Shown here: piece by piece, positions 16,689 to 23,996 of the stretch | Layout: every line of letters starts with the position of its first letter | Numbering within the stretch: position 1 is the stretch's first letter | IMG/VR virus record: IMGVR_UViG_3300020158_000007 | Location: 1 to 44,248 of that record | Length of the DNA stretch: 44,248 bases | Direction: 5' to 3' (one strand) | Origin: a virus | Notes under the pieces: model-generated | Told to the model about the DNA's origin: nothing | Seen by the model: the letters and a program-made list of their open reading frames with translations, nothing else | Database searches by the model: none | Program-made: the position numbers and the translations under genes

Positions 16689-16881
16689 CCACACACATAT
16701 ATAGTTCTTGCCGGAACCATAGTATACTATGCCCAAGGTGGTATACAGCCCAGGAAAAATTGTATAAAAAAATTTCACGAGTGCGAAATATAGAATTGAC
16801 CGAAGCCTTTACAGCCCCCGGTCTATACTAGGGCTAAAAATTGCTACGCAAATAATGTAAGAAGTGAAGATCTAGATCTCT

Positions 16882-16908
16882 GGGGTTTTACTCTAACCCC
16901 AACTTTTT
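16882..16908 (+). terminator. intrinsic terminator-like hairpin
   Basis: Stem GGGGTT/AACCCC with a 7-nt loop, then AACTTTTT. It would stop rightward transcripts coming from the 16077 gene. Confidence 0.45.
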
Positions 16909-16972
16909 GCATGCGCTGTTGTATGTAAACAACAGTTTATATATGTAGCACCCCCCGTACCCCTCACAGCTC

Positions 16973-17001
16973 TTGACTGTGCCGGGCAGGGAGTGTATAA
17001 T
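16973..17001 (+). promoter_or_regulatory. strong rightward promoter antisense to the 17005 gene
   Basis: TTGACT, exactly 17 nt, perfect TATAAT at 16996-17001. No rightward gene follows; the transcript would run antisense into 17005-17328. Confidence 0.55.
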
Positions 17002-17004
17002 CGT

Positions 17005-17328
17005 CTACTGCTTGCCGACTCTGTATGTAATGCCTTGTGCGCTCACACGCTTCTCAATGCCTTGTTTGGCCCAGTCAGCTTCTAGTAGTGCCAAGTCTTG
17101 TTTGTTCTTAACCCAGCCTGTTACCTTAACGCTAATGCCTCGTTTGCCGTAGCTAGGCTCGTATACTACGCCCGCATACACTAGCTCTAGTGCGTACTGC
17201 ATACGCTGTACCCTGACTTGCTGTGCATCGCTGTAGTGGCTACGGTTCACAGTGTTCTTCATGCGTCTGTCTTGTATGGCAAACCATTTGCAACGGCTTT
17301 CGTCTGTGTTCAATAATGTTGTTTTCAT
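17005..17328 (-). CDS. hypothetical protein (107 aa)
   Basis: 107 residues, basic, with a helical N-terminal half (MQYALELVYAG) and a beta C-terminal half (ISVKVTGWVKN, RVSAQGITYRV). No family is recognised. It has its own early promoter and a long AT-rich leader. It may be opposed by the antisense promoter at 16973. Confidence 0.6.
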   Translation of the reverse strand: MKTTLLNTDESRCKWFAIQDRRMKNTVNRSHYSDAQQVRVQRMQYALELVYAGVVYEPSYGKRGISVKVTGWVKNKQDLALLEADWAKQGIEKRVSAQGITYRVGKQ

Positions 17329-17380
17329 ATATGCTCTTGTATAGTGTTATAGTGTATGTCTTATTGCTTACTACACATGT

Positions 17381-17409
17381 AGTATAGCATCAATTTACCT
17401 GTTTGTCAA
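17381..17409 (-). promoter_or_regulatory. early promoter cassette
   Basis: Minus-strand TTGACA (17404-17409), 17-nt spacer containing GGTAAATTGA, TATACT. The stop codon of the upstream gene (17406-17408) lies inside the -35 box. Confidence 0.75.
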
Positions 17410-17798
17410 GCCCGATCGTAGCTTAAATGTGCATAACGAGCATTGTGCTCAGCACGTATACGAGCCGCTTCTTGTGCTGTATATGGCTTGTCCGCCACTG
17501 CTGTTACTGTAGCCGCTGTGGGCTTGCGTGTAGCTGTAGGCTTACGTGCTGTAGCTGTAGCTGTATGTCCTAGCTGTGCAGTAAGGAACAGTACTACAGC
17601 GGCTTCTGCTTCTGCATACATACGGATGGCTACCTCTACTGCCTCTTGCTTGCTGTACACTGGCTTGTCTAATAGTCTAATGTTAATGTCTGTATCGCCC
17701 AAGCGAGCCAGCTGATGCACACGGCTCGCGCTTGCGGCTGTACGGAACTTTAGTTCGCCGTTAACACGACTGTAGCCTGCGTATGTTATTGTAGTCAT
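17406..17798 (-). CDS. hypothetical protein with Ala/Thr/Lys-rich tail, paralogue of 25429
   Basis: 130 residues. The N-terminal ~55 residues (AGYSRVNGELKFRTAASASR...RLGDTDINIRLLDKP) align by eye with the start of the product at 25429-25836. A low-complexity Ala/Thr/Lys/Pro stretch (TATATARKPTATRKPTAATV) follows, then a short helical end. Such tails often bind nucleic acid. Single-gene unit with its own promoter. Confidence 0.6.
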   Translation of the reverse strand: MTTITYAGYSRVNGELKFRTAASASRVHQLARLGDTDINIRLLDKPVYSKQEAVEVAIRMYAEAEAAVVLFLTAQLGHTATATARKPTATRKPTAATVTAVADKPYTAQEAARIRAEHNARYAHLSYDRA

Positions 17799-17830
17799 TT
17801 AATGCTCCTGCTTTGTTAGTGTATACAAGT

Positions 17831-17859
17831 ATTGTACTACAGTTTTACCAAAATGTCAA
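17831..17859 (-). promoter_or_regulatory. early promoter cassette
   Basis: TTGACA (17854-17859), spacer with TTTTGGTAAAA, TACAAT (17831-17836), then TACACTAAC and GGAGC before the ATG. Confidence 0.75.
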
Positions 17860-17870
17860 CCATAGAAGCT

Positions 17871-18174
17871 CCCTAGTAGCGGCTAGGCGGAACTAGCATC
17901 CCGACCTACTAGGGTTGTCGTATTGCCAACGCTCGTTTGGTTTAACGAGAACCACCCACGGGGCACGACCACCGTTTCTCCTTCATGCGGGTCACACTAG
18001 CCAGACGTTACTCCGGCGGGTCTGGTTGGACGAGCACTGCTTCTAGGACACTACCCCCATGCTCGTCCGGAGCAACTTGTTAGTTGACGGATGGTTTTGT
18101 TAAGTGGCACCGTCGTTCACTTGCAGGGTTTTGTAGAGTCTTTGTTAAGCGAACGGGCTAGGCCCGACTCTACA
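17871..18174. ncRNA. highly structured non-coding stretch 1
   Basis: No gene between 17860 and 18205. Perfect stems follow one another: CCCTAGTAG/CTACTAGGG (17871-17914), CTCGTT/AACGAG near 17932-17951, CCAGAC/GTCTGG (18001-18025), GGACGAGCA/TGCTCGTCC (18028-18068) and TGTAGAGTC/GACTCTACA (18132-18174) around an inner CGGGC/GCCCG. The loop of the fourth stem holds GGACACTACCCCCA, repeated exactly at 24446. This reads as a ~300-nt structured RNA or a complex 3' UTR of the 18206 gene. The strand is undecided; leftward transcription is more likely. Confidence 0.55.
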
Positions 18175-18205
18175 GGAACGCACTTGTCCCTATCCGCTGT
18201 TACCT

Positions 18206-18529
18206 TTAATCCAATCTACTGCAACCGTAGGCCTTAAGTCCTAGTGATGACAAGTAGCTGGCCAATGTGTCTGCTCCTGCTTCTTTAATGTCAATGTTCT
18301 GCACACCCAGGCCACCTGGGTTCCACATGCTCAAGCACTTGGGCTTATAGTCTTTCTTAAAGCCCGCCTTAATCAATTCCTGTGCCTGCTTACTGTTAGT
18401 ACGGTCAACATATACTTCTGTCCAGGCAAAGCCACATGCATAACGGTCGCCACCAATCTCTGCAAACTTTAACTGACTGGCTTGAATTGCTAGTGGAATG
18501 CCTTTTTGGATTTGTTCTGCTGTAATCAT
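18206..18529 (-). CDS. hypothetical protein (107 aa)
   Basis: 107 residues, mixed alpha/beta, with a central FAWTEVYVDRTNSKQAQELIKAGF block and two cysteines. No catalytic motif is evident. It is a monocistronic early gene, and the structured RNA stretch lies directly downstream of its stop. Confidence 0.6.
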   Translation of the reverse strand: MITAEQIQKGIPLAIQASQLKFAEIGGDRYACGFAWTEVYVDRTNSKQAQELIKAGFKKDYKPKCLSMWNPGGLGVQNIDIKEAGADTLASYLSSLGLKAYGCSRLD

Positions 18530-18572
18530 ATCTGCTCCTAAGTGTTTAGTGTTTAATCGATACTACATACGT

Positions 18573-18601
18573 AGTATACAGGACTTTTGGTAAAATGTCA
18601 A
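18573..18601 (-). promoter_or_regulatory. early promoter cassette, inverted spacer element
   Basis: TTGACA (18596-18601), spacer with TTTTACCAAAA (the reverse complement of the usual element), TATACT (18573-18578). Confidence 0.75.
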
Positions 18602-18608
18602 CCTCTAA

Positions 18609-18836
18609 TTAACTAAGTACAACCACTCTGCGGACGTCTTCTTCTGCTTCGTCCTCGTCGTTGTCAACGCACTTGTCCATTTGGTGGTAACTGCTGTACT
18701 CTACTAATCCCTCTTCAACGCTGTCCACTGAAGGGGCTACTTGTGTACGCCAGTGGTCCCCATAGTTGTAGCTGTAGTGTACATCGCTGTTGGCATCCAT
18801 AGACTGCAACATCTCAATAAGTTCAAATACTTTCAT
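18609..18836 (-). CDS. small acidic hypothetical protein (75 aa)
   Basis: 75 residues, very acidic at the C-terminus (DNDEDEAEEDVRR). It starts MKVFELIEMLQSMDANSDVHY, a pattern seen in small phage proteins that begin with a helix followed by an Asp-x-x-V strand. Acidic phage proteins of this size can mimic DNA or inhibit host enzymes, but nothing proves that here. Confidence 0.6.
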   Translation of the reverse strand: MKVFELIEMLQSMDANSDVHYSYNYGDHWRTQVAPSVDSVEEGLVEYSSYHQMDKCVDNDEDEAEEDVRRVVVLS

Positions 18837-18862
18837 TCTGTGCTCCTTTAGTGTATATACGT

Positions 18863-18891
18863 AGTATACAGGAGTTTTGGTAAAATGTCAA
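18863..18891 (-). promoter_or_regulatory. early promoter cassette, inverted spacer element
   Basis: TTGACA (18886-18891), spacer with TTTTACCAAAA, TATACT (18863-18868), leader TACACTAAAGGAGC. Confidence 0.75.
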
Positions 18892-18896
18892 CCCCT

Positions 18897-19163
18897 TTAT
18901 GCTGTTAATACTGCTAGAAAGTGACTGCCTTGTGCTACTGTACTACCGCCTCTAAATGGGCGCCATACAGTATCATAGTCAACTACTTGTGCTTGGATGC
19001 CTGCTAGTGCTAGACGCTTGACAGCGGCGTCTGCAAACTTCTTACCGTCCATGCCGTGTGTGTAAAAGAAGCTACGACGCAATACAATCTGTCCCTGCCG
19101 ATTACGGCCGATAGTGTCTGCAAAAGTGTCTAGTACTGGGTTTACTTGTTTTAATGTTAACAT
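18897..19163 (-). CDS. hypothetical protein (88 aa)
   Basis: 88 residues, mixed alpha/beta (QIVLRRSFFY, DGKKFADAAVKRLALAG, IQAQVVDYDTVWRPF). The strand-helix-strand order suggests a small ferredoxin-like fold. Single early gene with its own promoter. No named family. Confidence 0.6.
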   Translation of the reverse strand: MLTLKQVNPVLDTFADTIGRNRQGQIVLRRSFFYTHGMDGKKFADAAVKRLALAGIQAQVVDYDTVWRPFRGGSTVAQGSHFLAVLTA

Positions 19164-19194
19164 AAGTGCTCCTGCTTGTTTAGTGTATGTAAGT

Positions 19195-19223
19195 ATTATA
19201 CGACTATTTTACCAGTTTGTCAA
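19195..19223 (-). promoter_or_regulatory. early promoter cassette
   Basis: TTGACA (19218-19223), 17 nt, TATAAT (19195-19200). The stop of the 19220 gene is inside the -35 box. Confidence 0.78.
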
Positions 19224-19738
19224 CTATAAAATACATGCTGTCCAATCTGTTGTATTTTAGCCACAGCACGAGTCCACACGGGTTTCTTAATGTATACAGC
19301 GTGATAGTGATGGCTAGCCTGTAAGCTAGGCACCCTTGCGCCGTGTGCTAGAACCTGCGTGGCCACCCGTTGACTCTCCGCCCATAGAGGGCCGCGAGGT
19401 TGCTCATTGCGTTTCTTTGTGTATAATGTCCAAGAGAACTGACTCTTTGCATAGACCACAGAGCAGATGTTCTTACCCCAGCGGCCTGTCTTAAGTCTGT
19501 TCAGCGTTACTTGGGCCACAGCAAACTTGCCTCGAATATCCTCTACACCTGCTTCGTGATAGATGTTCTTAGCCAGGCAGTTAGAGTCCTGTGGTGTATA
19601 AGCAACTCGATCATTGGTATGGATTATGAAATGTTTGATTTCCTGCACATCGTCATGCACACTAGCAATCTCTGCCTGCATGAATGCTAGAACAGCCACA
19701 ACGGCTGTTCCTGTGCATATGGCTAGAGTTTTATTCAC
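19220..19738 (-). CDS. SleB-like cell wall hydrolase, membrane anchored
   Basis: 172 residues from a GTG at 19738 that overlaps the previous stop; the longer frame would run through the DUF1281-like gene. An N-terminal hydrophobic helix (residues ~4-22) acts as signal or anchor. The Hydrolase_2/SleB core follows: CLAKNIYHEAGVE (catalytic-type Glu), GKFAVAQVTLNR and ICSVVYAKSQFSW. Known members are lytic transglycosylases or amidases on peptidoglycan. Last gene of a four-gene early operon, unusual for an endolysin, so a role in envelope remodelling or exclusion is possible. Confidence 0.75.
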   Translation of the reverse strand: MNKTLAICTGTAVVAVLAFMQAEIASVHDDVQEIKHFIIHTNDRVAYTPQDSNCLAKNIYHEAGVEDIRGKFAVAQVTLNRLKTGRWGKNICSVVYAKSQFSWTLYTKKRNEQPRGPLWAESQRVATQVLAHGARVPSLQASHHYHAVYIKKPVWTRAVAKIQQIGQHVFYS

Positions 19739-20312
19739 TATCCTCTTCCTCTCGCTCGGCTTCCCACCCCTCGACGCACTCGCTAATACCAAACATCTCG
19801 TCCAGAGTCTCCGGAAGTTCTTCACGAATCTGCTCGCTGGTAAGACCACCATACTCGTAGAACTGGTCATCCCCGTTGTCCCAAACTCCAGCAAATGCCA
19901 TGCCACCTTCGTTGTAGTATGCACGAATCATAAAGCCCTGGTCCAACAACTTATCGTAGGCATTGATTGGAGGCGCCCATGCACTATCAAATATCAGTGT
20001 AAGCCCGTAAGGTGTAACCTCTGCAGGGTATCCGTCCGCACCTACATCCCATTTAGTGCCCCACTCGTTCACGCACCAGTCATACCAATTCTTATAGCCA
20101 TACTTGGACTCGTTAAGGGCTTCTTGTGCTTCCAAGTCCTTCTGTGCTTGATCGCTATCGTCACCTACGCGGCCTGCTACGATATGCAAGTCCTTAGGCA
20201 CTGGAATGAACTCTTCAAGCAACCGACCATCGTTAAAGGCTGTCTTTACACGCTCGATCATTGCTGGATCGGAGTGGCTGATTTCTACTGTGTTATTGCA
20301 CCAATTAGGCAT
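19731..20312 (-). CDS. Api92/DUF1281-like protein
   Basis: 193 residues. It begins MPNWCNNTVEISH, the hallmark opening of phage and plasmid DUF1281/Api92-like ferredoxin-fold proteins. YGYKNWYDWCVNEWGTKWD and a later FDSAWAPP segment are also typical of the family. The C-terminus is very acidic. No biochemical function is known for the family. Third gene of the 20805 operon, overlapping the cell wall hydrolase. Confidence 0.75.
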   Translation of the reverse strand: MPNWCNNTVEISHSDPAMIERVKTAFNDGRLLEEFIPVPKDLHIVAGRVGDDSDQAQKDLEAQEALNESKYGYKNWYDWCVNEWGTKWDVGADGYPAEVTPYGLTLIFDSAWAPPINAYDKLLDQGFMIRAYYNEGGMAFAGVWDNGDDQFYEYGGLTSEQIREELPETLDEMFGISECVEGWEAEREEEDSE

Positions 20313-20543
20313 TTAGATCTCCTCGAGGACTGCTTTGATGGTCCAGCTACCCAGGACCAGATTAGGTGTGTTTACTACATCGTGTCCCATAGACTTAGCC
20401 TTCTCAATAAACTGATCAAGCAAGTAGTCGTAAAGGTCATCCGGAACATCTCCAGTATCGTCAACACTCAATGTGATCTCTACTGGCAGGGCCATGTTGA
20501 CGTCTTCCAAGCGATCGTCGTCTGCTGGGTTATAGATAGCCAT
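20313..20543 (-). CDS. small hypothetical protein (76 aa)
   Basis: 76 residues from the ATG at 20543, just past the previous stop. The N-terminus is acidic; strands ALPVEITLSV and NLVLGSWTIKAV flank a helix (LYDYLLDQFIEKAKSMG). No named family. Second gene of the operon. Confidence 0.6.
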   Translation of the reverse strand: MAIYNPADDDRLEDVNMALPVEITLSVDDTGDVPDDLYDYLLDQFIEKAKSMGHDVVNTPNLVLGSWTIKAVLEEI

Positions 20544-20544
20544 C

Positions 20545-20805
20545 TTAGCACCCGTATTCAAAGAATTCAACTTCTGGATCAACCTTCTTCAGTTGCTCCG
20601 CCGCTTGTGTTAATTGACGATACTTCTTCTGGACAGCGGTTCTGCTCAACTCACCATCGCAAGTCAAGTTCTCTGGGCTCAGGTCACCGTCGATCATATT
20701 TGCAATACGCTGACGATCTGCGGCAATGGCCAAGCTCAAAGGTTTCTGTCCAAAGATAGCGCCCCAACGGTTACGCTGTTCTACATAGTCTGTTAGTGCT
20801 GACAT
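20545..20805 (-). CDS. hypothetical helical protein (86 aa)
   Basis: 86 residues, mostly helical, with several charged heptad-like segments (VQKKYRQLTQAAEQLKKV). First gene of the four-gene operon, behind an early promoter and the GGAGC leader. Function unknown. Confidence 0.6.
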   Translation of the reverse strand: MSALTDYVEQRNRWGAIFGQKPLSLAIAADRQRIANMIDGDLSPENLTCDGELSRTAVQKKYRQLTQAAEQLKKVDPEVEFFEYGC

Positions 20806-20834
20806 ATTTCTGCTCCTTTAGTGTTTAAGTGTGT

Positions 20835-20863
20835 AGTATAACAGGTTTTACCGAACCTGTCAA
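20835..20863 (-). promoter_or_regulatory. early promoter cassette
   Basis: TTGACA (20858-20863), spacer GGTTCGGTAAAACCTGT, TATACT (20835-20840). Drives the 20805-19220 operon. Confidence 0.75.
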
Positions 20864-20870
20864 CCCCTAA

Positions 20871-21110
20871 TTAGATCAATCTGTCTAACTCTTCAAAACT
20901 CTTCATGGAGTCCGAAAACAAGTCTAGATCATCAAACCCGCCATTGTTAAAGAAATCTTCTTTGAGCAACTGGGCCATATCCTGCTTGAACTTTTTGCTC
21001 TGTGCTTCTGCATAGAATTGTTTACGATTGACGTATTGGGCACCAAACTCATCTAGGAGCTCTTTAATCTCAAAGGTTACTGGAATGGTTACGGTTAATA
21101 GTTTGCTCAT
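20871..21110 (-). CDS. small hypothetical protein (79 aa)
   Basis: 79 residues. A first strand (KLLTVTIPVTFEI) is followed by charged helices and an acidic DDLDLFSDS segment. Monocistronic early gene. No family recognised. Confidence 0.58.
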   Translation of the reverse strand: MSKLLTVTIPVTFEIKELLDEFGAQYVNRKQFYAEAQSKKFKQDMAQLLKEDFFNNGGFDDLDLFSDSMKSFEELDRLI

Positions 21111-21138
21111 AGTTCGCTCCTTTAGTGTTTAAGTGTGT

Positions 21139-21167
21139 AGTATAACAGGTTTTACCAACTTTGTCAA
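21139..21167 (-). promoter_or_regulatory. early promoter cassette
   Basis: TTGACA (21162-21167), spacer with TTGGTAAAACC, TATACT (21139-21144). The stop of the upstream MGTRS gene (21164-21166) is inside the -35 box. Confidence 0.75.
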
Positions 21168-21625
21168 TCAGTTTCTTTCTCTTTACAAAACTCAGTGAAC
21201 TCTGCTAAACTACCATCAAAGATAGCATCGTTCTTGTCGCTCATAGTGAGCCCAAACATATTGCACCCTCGATCAGTAATAGCAATACGAAAGCCGTCCC
21301 GGCCTTGTTGAAAAATATGATACTCGTAGTCTTGTCCGCATTCTTTGCTGGTAACTGGATGCAGGTAAAAACCGCCAGCCCCGTCCTTAAAGTTTGCAAC
21401 AAGCTGAGCCGCCAAGCACCCCATACCGTTGGCTACCTTGCGAGTTTCTTCAACGCCAATACCGTTGACAAGTGTAAACGGTGCAAGGAACTCAGCAATC
21501 TCTGCACCATGTCCTGTTGGATAGCCGTCATACTGACGATACATATTGATAATTGGACGATGCACCATTCTGCCGTTCCGGGCTTTATAGCTGTCGTATA
21601 CGAATGTTAGTGATCTGGTTCCCAT
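21164..21625 (-). CDS. MGTRS-family phage protein (copy 1)
   Basis: 153 residues from the ATG at 21625, which has GGAGCAACAC upstream; the longer frame would run into the promoter. It opens MGTRSLTFVYD and has the family-type YRQYDGYPTGHG and a late YHIFQQG strand. A second MGTRS protein is encoded at 26759. The family is common in phages and has no established function; the conserved Y-D/W-G-Y block could bind a ligand. Confidence 0.65.
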   Translation of the reverse strand: MGTRSLTFVYDSYKARNGRMVHRPIINMYRQYDGYPTGHGAEIAEFLAPFTLVNGIGVEETRKVANGMGCLAAQLVANFKDGAGGFYLHPVTSKECGQDYEYHIFQQGRDGFRIAITDRGCNMFGLTMSDKNDAIFDGSLAEFTEFCKEKETD

Positions 21626-21656
21626 GTGTTGCTCCTGTTTTGTTAGTGTATAGTGT

Positions 21657-21685
21657 ATTATAGCACAAGAACTAGGAGAAGTCAA
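21657..21685 (-). promoter_or_regulatory. early promoter cassette, divergent spacer
   Basis: TTGACT (21680-21685), 17-nt spacer lacking the GGTAAA element, TATAAT (21657-21662). It lies inside the end of the 21672 gene. Confidence 0.65.
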
Positions 21686-21944
21686 CCCCTTCGTTTTCAA
21701 GCTCGTCTACCACTTCGTTCATTAGACTTTCCCAAGACCAGATCATTTCTGCACGTTTAATGTCTTTGTGGCGTTTTCGCAACGCTGTGCCCTTTTGGTA
21801 GACAATACCGATATGATCTTCACAGTACAGCGTATCCTCTATCTTTTCACATCCACAGCTTTTAATTGGCCAATGGATACGTGGATCCTGGTTCTCACCA
21901 ATGTATTGACAACCTTCGTAATTGGGTTTATTATTGCTCATCAT
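21672..21944 (-). CDS. zinc-binding hypothetical protein, weakly GcrA-like
   Basis: 90 residues. CQYIG...WPIKSCGC...LYCEDHIGIVYQ holds the cysteines and one His, spaced like a small zinc knuckle; the CG...YCxxH arrangement resembles the C-terminal end of GcrA-type regulators. The helix-turn-helix part of GcrA is absent, so function is open. Third gene after the AAA+ ATPase. Two ATGs lie at the start and cannot be separated. Confidence 0.5.
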   Translation of the reverse strand: MMSNNKPNYEGCQYIGENQDPRIHWPIKSCGCEKIEDTLYCEDHIGIVYQKGTALRKRHKDIKRAEMIWSWESLMNEVVDELENEGVDFS

Positions 21945-22209
21945 GCTTATCCAGTTCTTTCTTGACTTCTTCGTTAGTTACATCTTCGCCAGCATCGGCA
22001 CGATCCAATAATGCTTTCAGCGAAGCTATATGCATCATTGGCATGTCTAAAACCATTGCTACTCCATCTTGCCTTCCTTCGTCCCTTGCTAGGAAGTCGG
22101 AACACCAGAAGAGTCCTAAGAAGCTCCAGAACTCTATGCTGTCCCACGCAAACCCTAGGGAGTAGCAAAGAACTCCTAGGGTTGCATACAGGACTATCCT
22201 TGTCAGCAT
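21931..22209 (-). CDS. small membrane protein with charged tail
   Basis: 92 residues from the ATG at 22209 overlapping the ATPase stop (TAATG). Hydrophobic segment IVLYATLGVLCYSLGF and a second WSFLGLFWCSDFLA give one or two membrane passes; the rest is charged and helical. Translationally coupled to the AAA+ ATPase, so it may tether it to the membrane. Confidence 0.55.
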   Translation of the reverse strand: MLTRIVLYATLGVLCYSLGFAWDSIEFWSFLGLFWCSDFLARDEGRQDGVAMVLDMPMMHIASLKALLDRADAGEDVTNEEVKKELDKHDEQ

Positions 22210-23069
22210 TAACGACGGAAGCAAGTGGTACGAGCCATCGCTTCCCAGTTAGCCGGAAAGCTCTTACGCAAGTCTGCAATCTTCAGTACCATACGCAAGC
22301 TCAACTCACGCAACTTGTCCTGGTTAGTATCAATGAATGCCAATATCTCATCACGCACCAGTACAGGCTCATCAAAATCGTATACATCCAACATGCCGTC
22401 TGTGGTAATCTGTTTGATGCGCAACATCTTCTCGCGGTTAGTATCCATTTCCAAGTCGATGTAGTGGCAACGCGATTCCAACGCATCCAAGTGATCCTTC
22501 AACTTCTTGCTACGTACATGGGCGAACTTGATGTTAGTAATAAAGATCGCCGCACCCTTAAACTCAAAGCGATCCGGAATGCCTTCGCTACGCAAGATGC
22601 GACTGTCCGTGTTCCAGCTAATGAAACGCTTCTTACCCGAATCCAATGCACCCTTAAGGATGTTTAGGCTTAAGTCTTCCATTAAGATGCTGTCACAGTC
22701 ATCGAACACCAGTACGTTCTTTGCATCGCTGTACTCGTACAACTTAGCATAAAGACCAATTGCGCTCATTGCGCCCTTAACAATCTCATAACGAGGCTTA
22801 CGTTCACCTAATGTATCAAACAAGCCGTCCTTCTCTAGCACCTGCTCAACACCAAAGGATTTGCCTACACCAGGAGGGCCACTTACAATCATAGCACGTA
22901 CACTACCAGACTTAACTGCCTTAGTCATTTCGGTTAGGATTTCAAAACGCTCACGCAACCGTTCAATAATCTCTTCGTCGGTTTCTTGCTGTACTTCCAG
23001 TTCACGGGCTTTGATAGCGTCTGTATCAAATTCTAGTACTGTAATATTCTTCATGTTCTTAATAGCCAT
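22209..23069 (-). CDS. AAA+ ATPase
   Basis: 286 residues. Walker A is GPPGVGKS near residue 65; Walker B is NVLVFDDCDSI near 120; sensor 1 is AIFITNIKF; an arginine finger is likely around ALESRCHYI. The helical N-terminus is short and there is no obvious second domain. Family members remodel proteins or nucleic acids, and small single-domain phage versions are common. It leads an operon with a membrane protein and a zinc protein, which suggests a three-part complex. Confidence 0.75.
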   Translation of the reverse strand: MAIKNMKNITVLEFDTDAIKARELEVQQETDEEIIERLRERFEILTEMTKAVKSGSVRAMIVSGPPGVGKSFGVEQVLEKDGLFDTLGERKPRYEIVKGAMSAIGLYAKLYEYSDAKNVLVFDDCDSILMEDLSLNILKGALDSGKKRFISWNTDSRILRSEGIPDRFEFKGAAIFITNIKFAHVRSKKLKDHLDALESRCHYIDLEMDTNREKMLRIKQITTDGMLDVYDFDEPVLVRDEILAFIDTNQDKLRELSLRMVLKIADLRKSFPANWEAMARTTCFRR

Positions 23070-23095
23070 AAATGCCTTTCTTAGTGTAAGTGTGT

Positions 23096-23124
23096 ATTAT
23101 ACTACAATTTTGCAATTTTGTCAA
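23096..23124 (-). promoter_or_regulatory. early promoter for the AAA+ operon
   Basis: TTGACA (23119-23124), 17-nt spacer AAATTGCAAAATTGTAG, TATAAT (23096-23101). The spacer differs from the common cassette. Confidence 0.72.
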
Positions 23125-23320
23125 GCACTTGTCGTGCATCACTTACATCAGTTACCTCATCCCCGCCCGCTTGGATAACTTCGATTAGGTAGGATATGTC
23201 CCGCATGTCCTTGTAGGGCAAGCTCTTGATAAAGCTCATAACCTGATCGCTCTCCATGTCCCAAATGATCTCTAAGAAGGCTTTATGCTTGGTAGGCAGG
23301 TTGTGTATGACCATTCCCAT
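23102..23320 (-). CDS. small hypothetical protein (72 aa)
   Basis: 72 residues, helical (FLEIIWDMESDQVMSFIKSL, MRDISYLIEVIQAGG). The ATG overlaps the previous stop. Last gene of the 23861 operon. The stop codon lies just short of the next promoter. Function unknown. Confidence 0.55.
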   Translation of the reverse strand: MGMVIHNLPTKHKAFLEIIWDMESDQVMSFIKSLPYKDMRDISYLIEVIQAGGDEVTDVSDARQVLDKIAKL

Positions 23321-23511
23321 TATTTTACTTCCTCAAAGGTTCTGTGACGCAAATCAATCTTCAGCGGACTCTTAAGTTTAATAACCTTGTCTGTCCCTGT
23401 CTTAATGTAAGCGATGCAAGTGGCTCTCCTACCATCTGGCTTTGCCGTAAAGACATAGGTATGGTTAGGGCAGGGCTCTGCCCATTTGGTTGTTTCGTGT
23501 GCTACATACAT
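23320..23511 (-). CDS. small basic hypothetical protein (63 aa)
   Basis: 63 residues from the ATG at 23511 in a TAATG overlap. Beta-rich and basic (TYVFTAKPDGRRATCIAYIK, KSPLKIDLRHRTF). No family recognised. It is coupled to both neighbours. Confidence 0.55.
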   Translation of the reverse strand: MYVAHETTKWAEPCPNHTYVFTAKPDGRRATCIAYIKTGTDKVIKLKSPLKIDLRHRTFEEVK

Positions 23512-23861
23512 TATAGGAACTCGCATACAAAGCCATCATCCTCTAACTCCAACACCTTTGCTGGATATGCAATGTGTCCGTCATACTCCAGCTGTGACTT
23601 CTCAAAGGCAGTCATAAAGCTGTCCTCTACAATGCCATAGCCTACAATGTACTGACGGCTACCAAAGTCGTTCCACTCAATGTCCTTACGGAAGTAGTGT
23701 ACCAACTCCTCAATGGCTTCTGCACTACGGGCAACATCGCCTAACGGATAAAAGAAATCCTCGCCGCCTTTAAACTTCCAATACTGAGGGCACTCGCCTG
23801 TGCCATCCCAGTCATGTGCGCCATAGTTTTCCATGTATTGCGTAACGATATGTAGTTTCAT
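23511..23861 (-). CDS. conserved hypothetical phage protein (116 aa)
   Basis: 116 residues beginning MKLHIVTQYMENYGAHDWDGTGECPQYWKFKG, an opening I associate with a widespread family of small phage proteins of unknown role. A helix (AEAIEELVHYFRKDI) and C-terminal strands follow. First gene of a three-gene early operon. Confidence 0.6.
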   Translation of the reverse strand: MKLHIVTQYMENYGAHDWDGTGECPQYWKFKGGEDFFYPLGDVARSAEAIEELVHYFRKDIEWNDFGSRQYIVGYGIVEDSFMTAFEKSQLEYDGHIAYPAKVLELEDDGFVCEFL

Positions 23862-23892
23862 TTGCGGCTCCGTTTTGTTAGTGTATGTAAGT

Positions 23893-23921
23893 ATTATACG
23901 ACCATTTTACCACTTTGTCAA
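23893..23921 (-). promoter_or_regulatory. early promoter cassette
   Basis: TTGACA (23916-23921), spacer with GTGGTAAAATGG, TATAAT (23893-23898). Confidence 0.75.
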
Positions 23922-23996
23922 CCATTGTCTAGGATTTAGGACTTACGTTGTTTTTTGGCAACAGCCCTGGTTGGCACCTAGTGAAAGGAGAATTCT

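Larger units (their letters stand above)
16689..17004. other. non-coding regulatory interval
   Basis: About 316 bases without a credible gene. It contains a perfect 12-nt palindrome AGATCTAGATCT at 16868-16879, a terminator-like hairpin at 16882-16908, a second hairpin CTGTTGT/ACAACAG at 16916-16935 and a strong rightward promoter at 16973. The segment AAATTTCACGAGTGCGAA near 16769 is a degenerate echo of inverted repeat B. It looks like a control region at the edge of the leftward gene block. Confidence 0.5.

Noticed and set aside
17871-18174. tmRNA or RNase P RNA
   Set aside because: No tRNA-like ends, no tag frame and none of the conserved P4 or pseudoknot sequences that I would expect.
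19614-20759. 381-codon open frame on the plus strand
   Set aside because: It runs antisense through the cell wall hydrolase, DUF1281-like and two further leftward genes, has no ribosome site and its product has no recognisable domain; it is a shadow frame.
22011-22667. 218-codon plus-strand frame
   Set aside because: Antisense to the AAA+ ATPase and its membrane partner, which have clear motifs; the product is low-quality and unstructured in composition.
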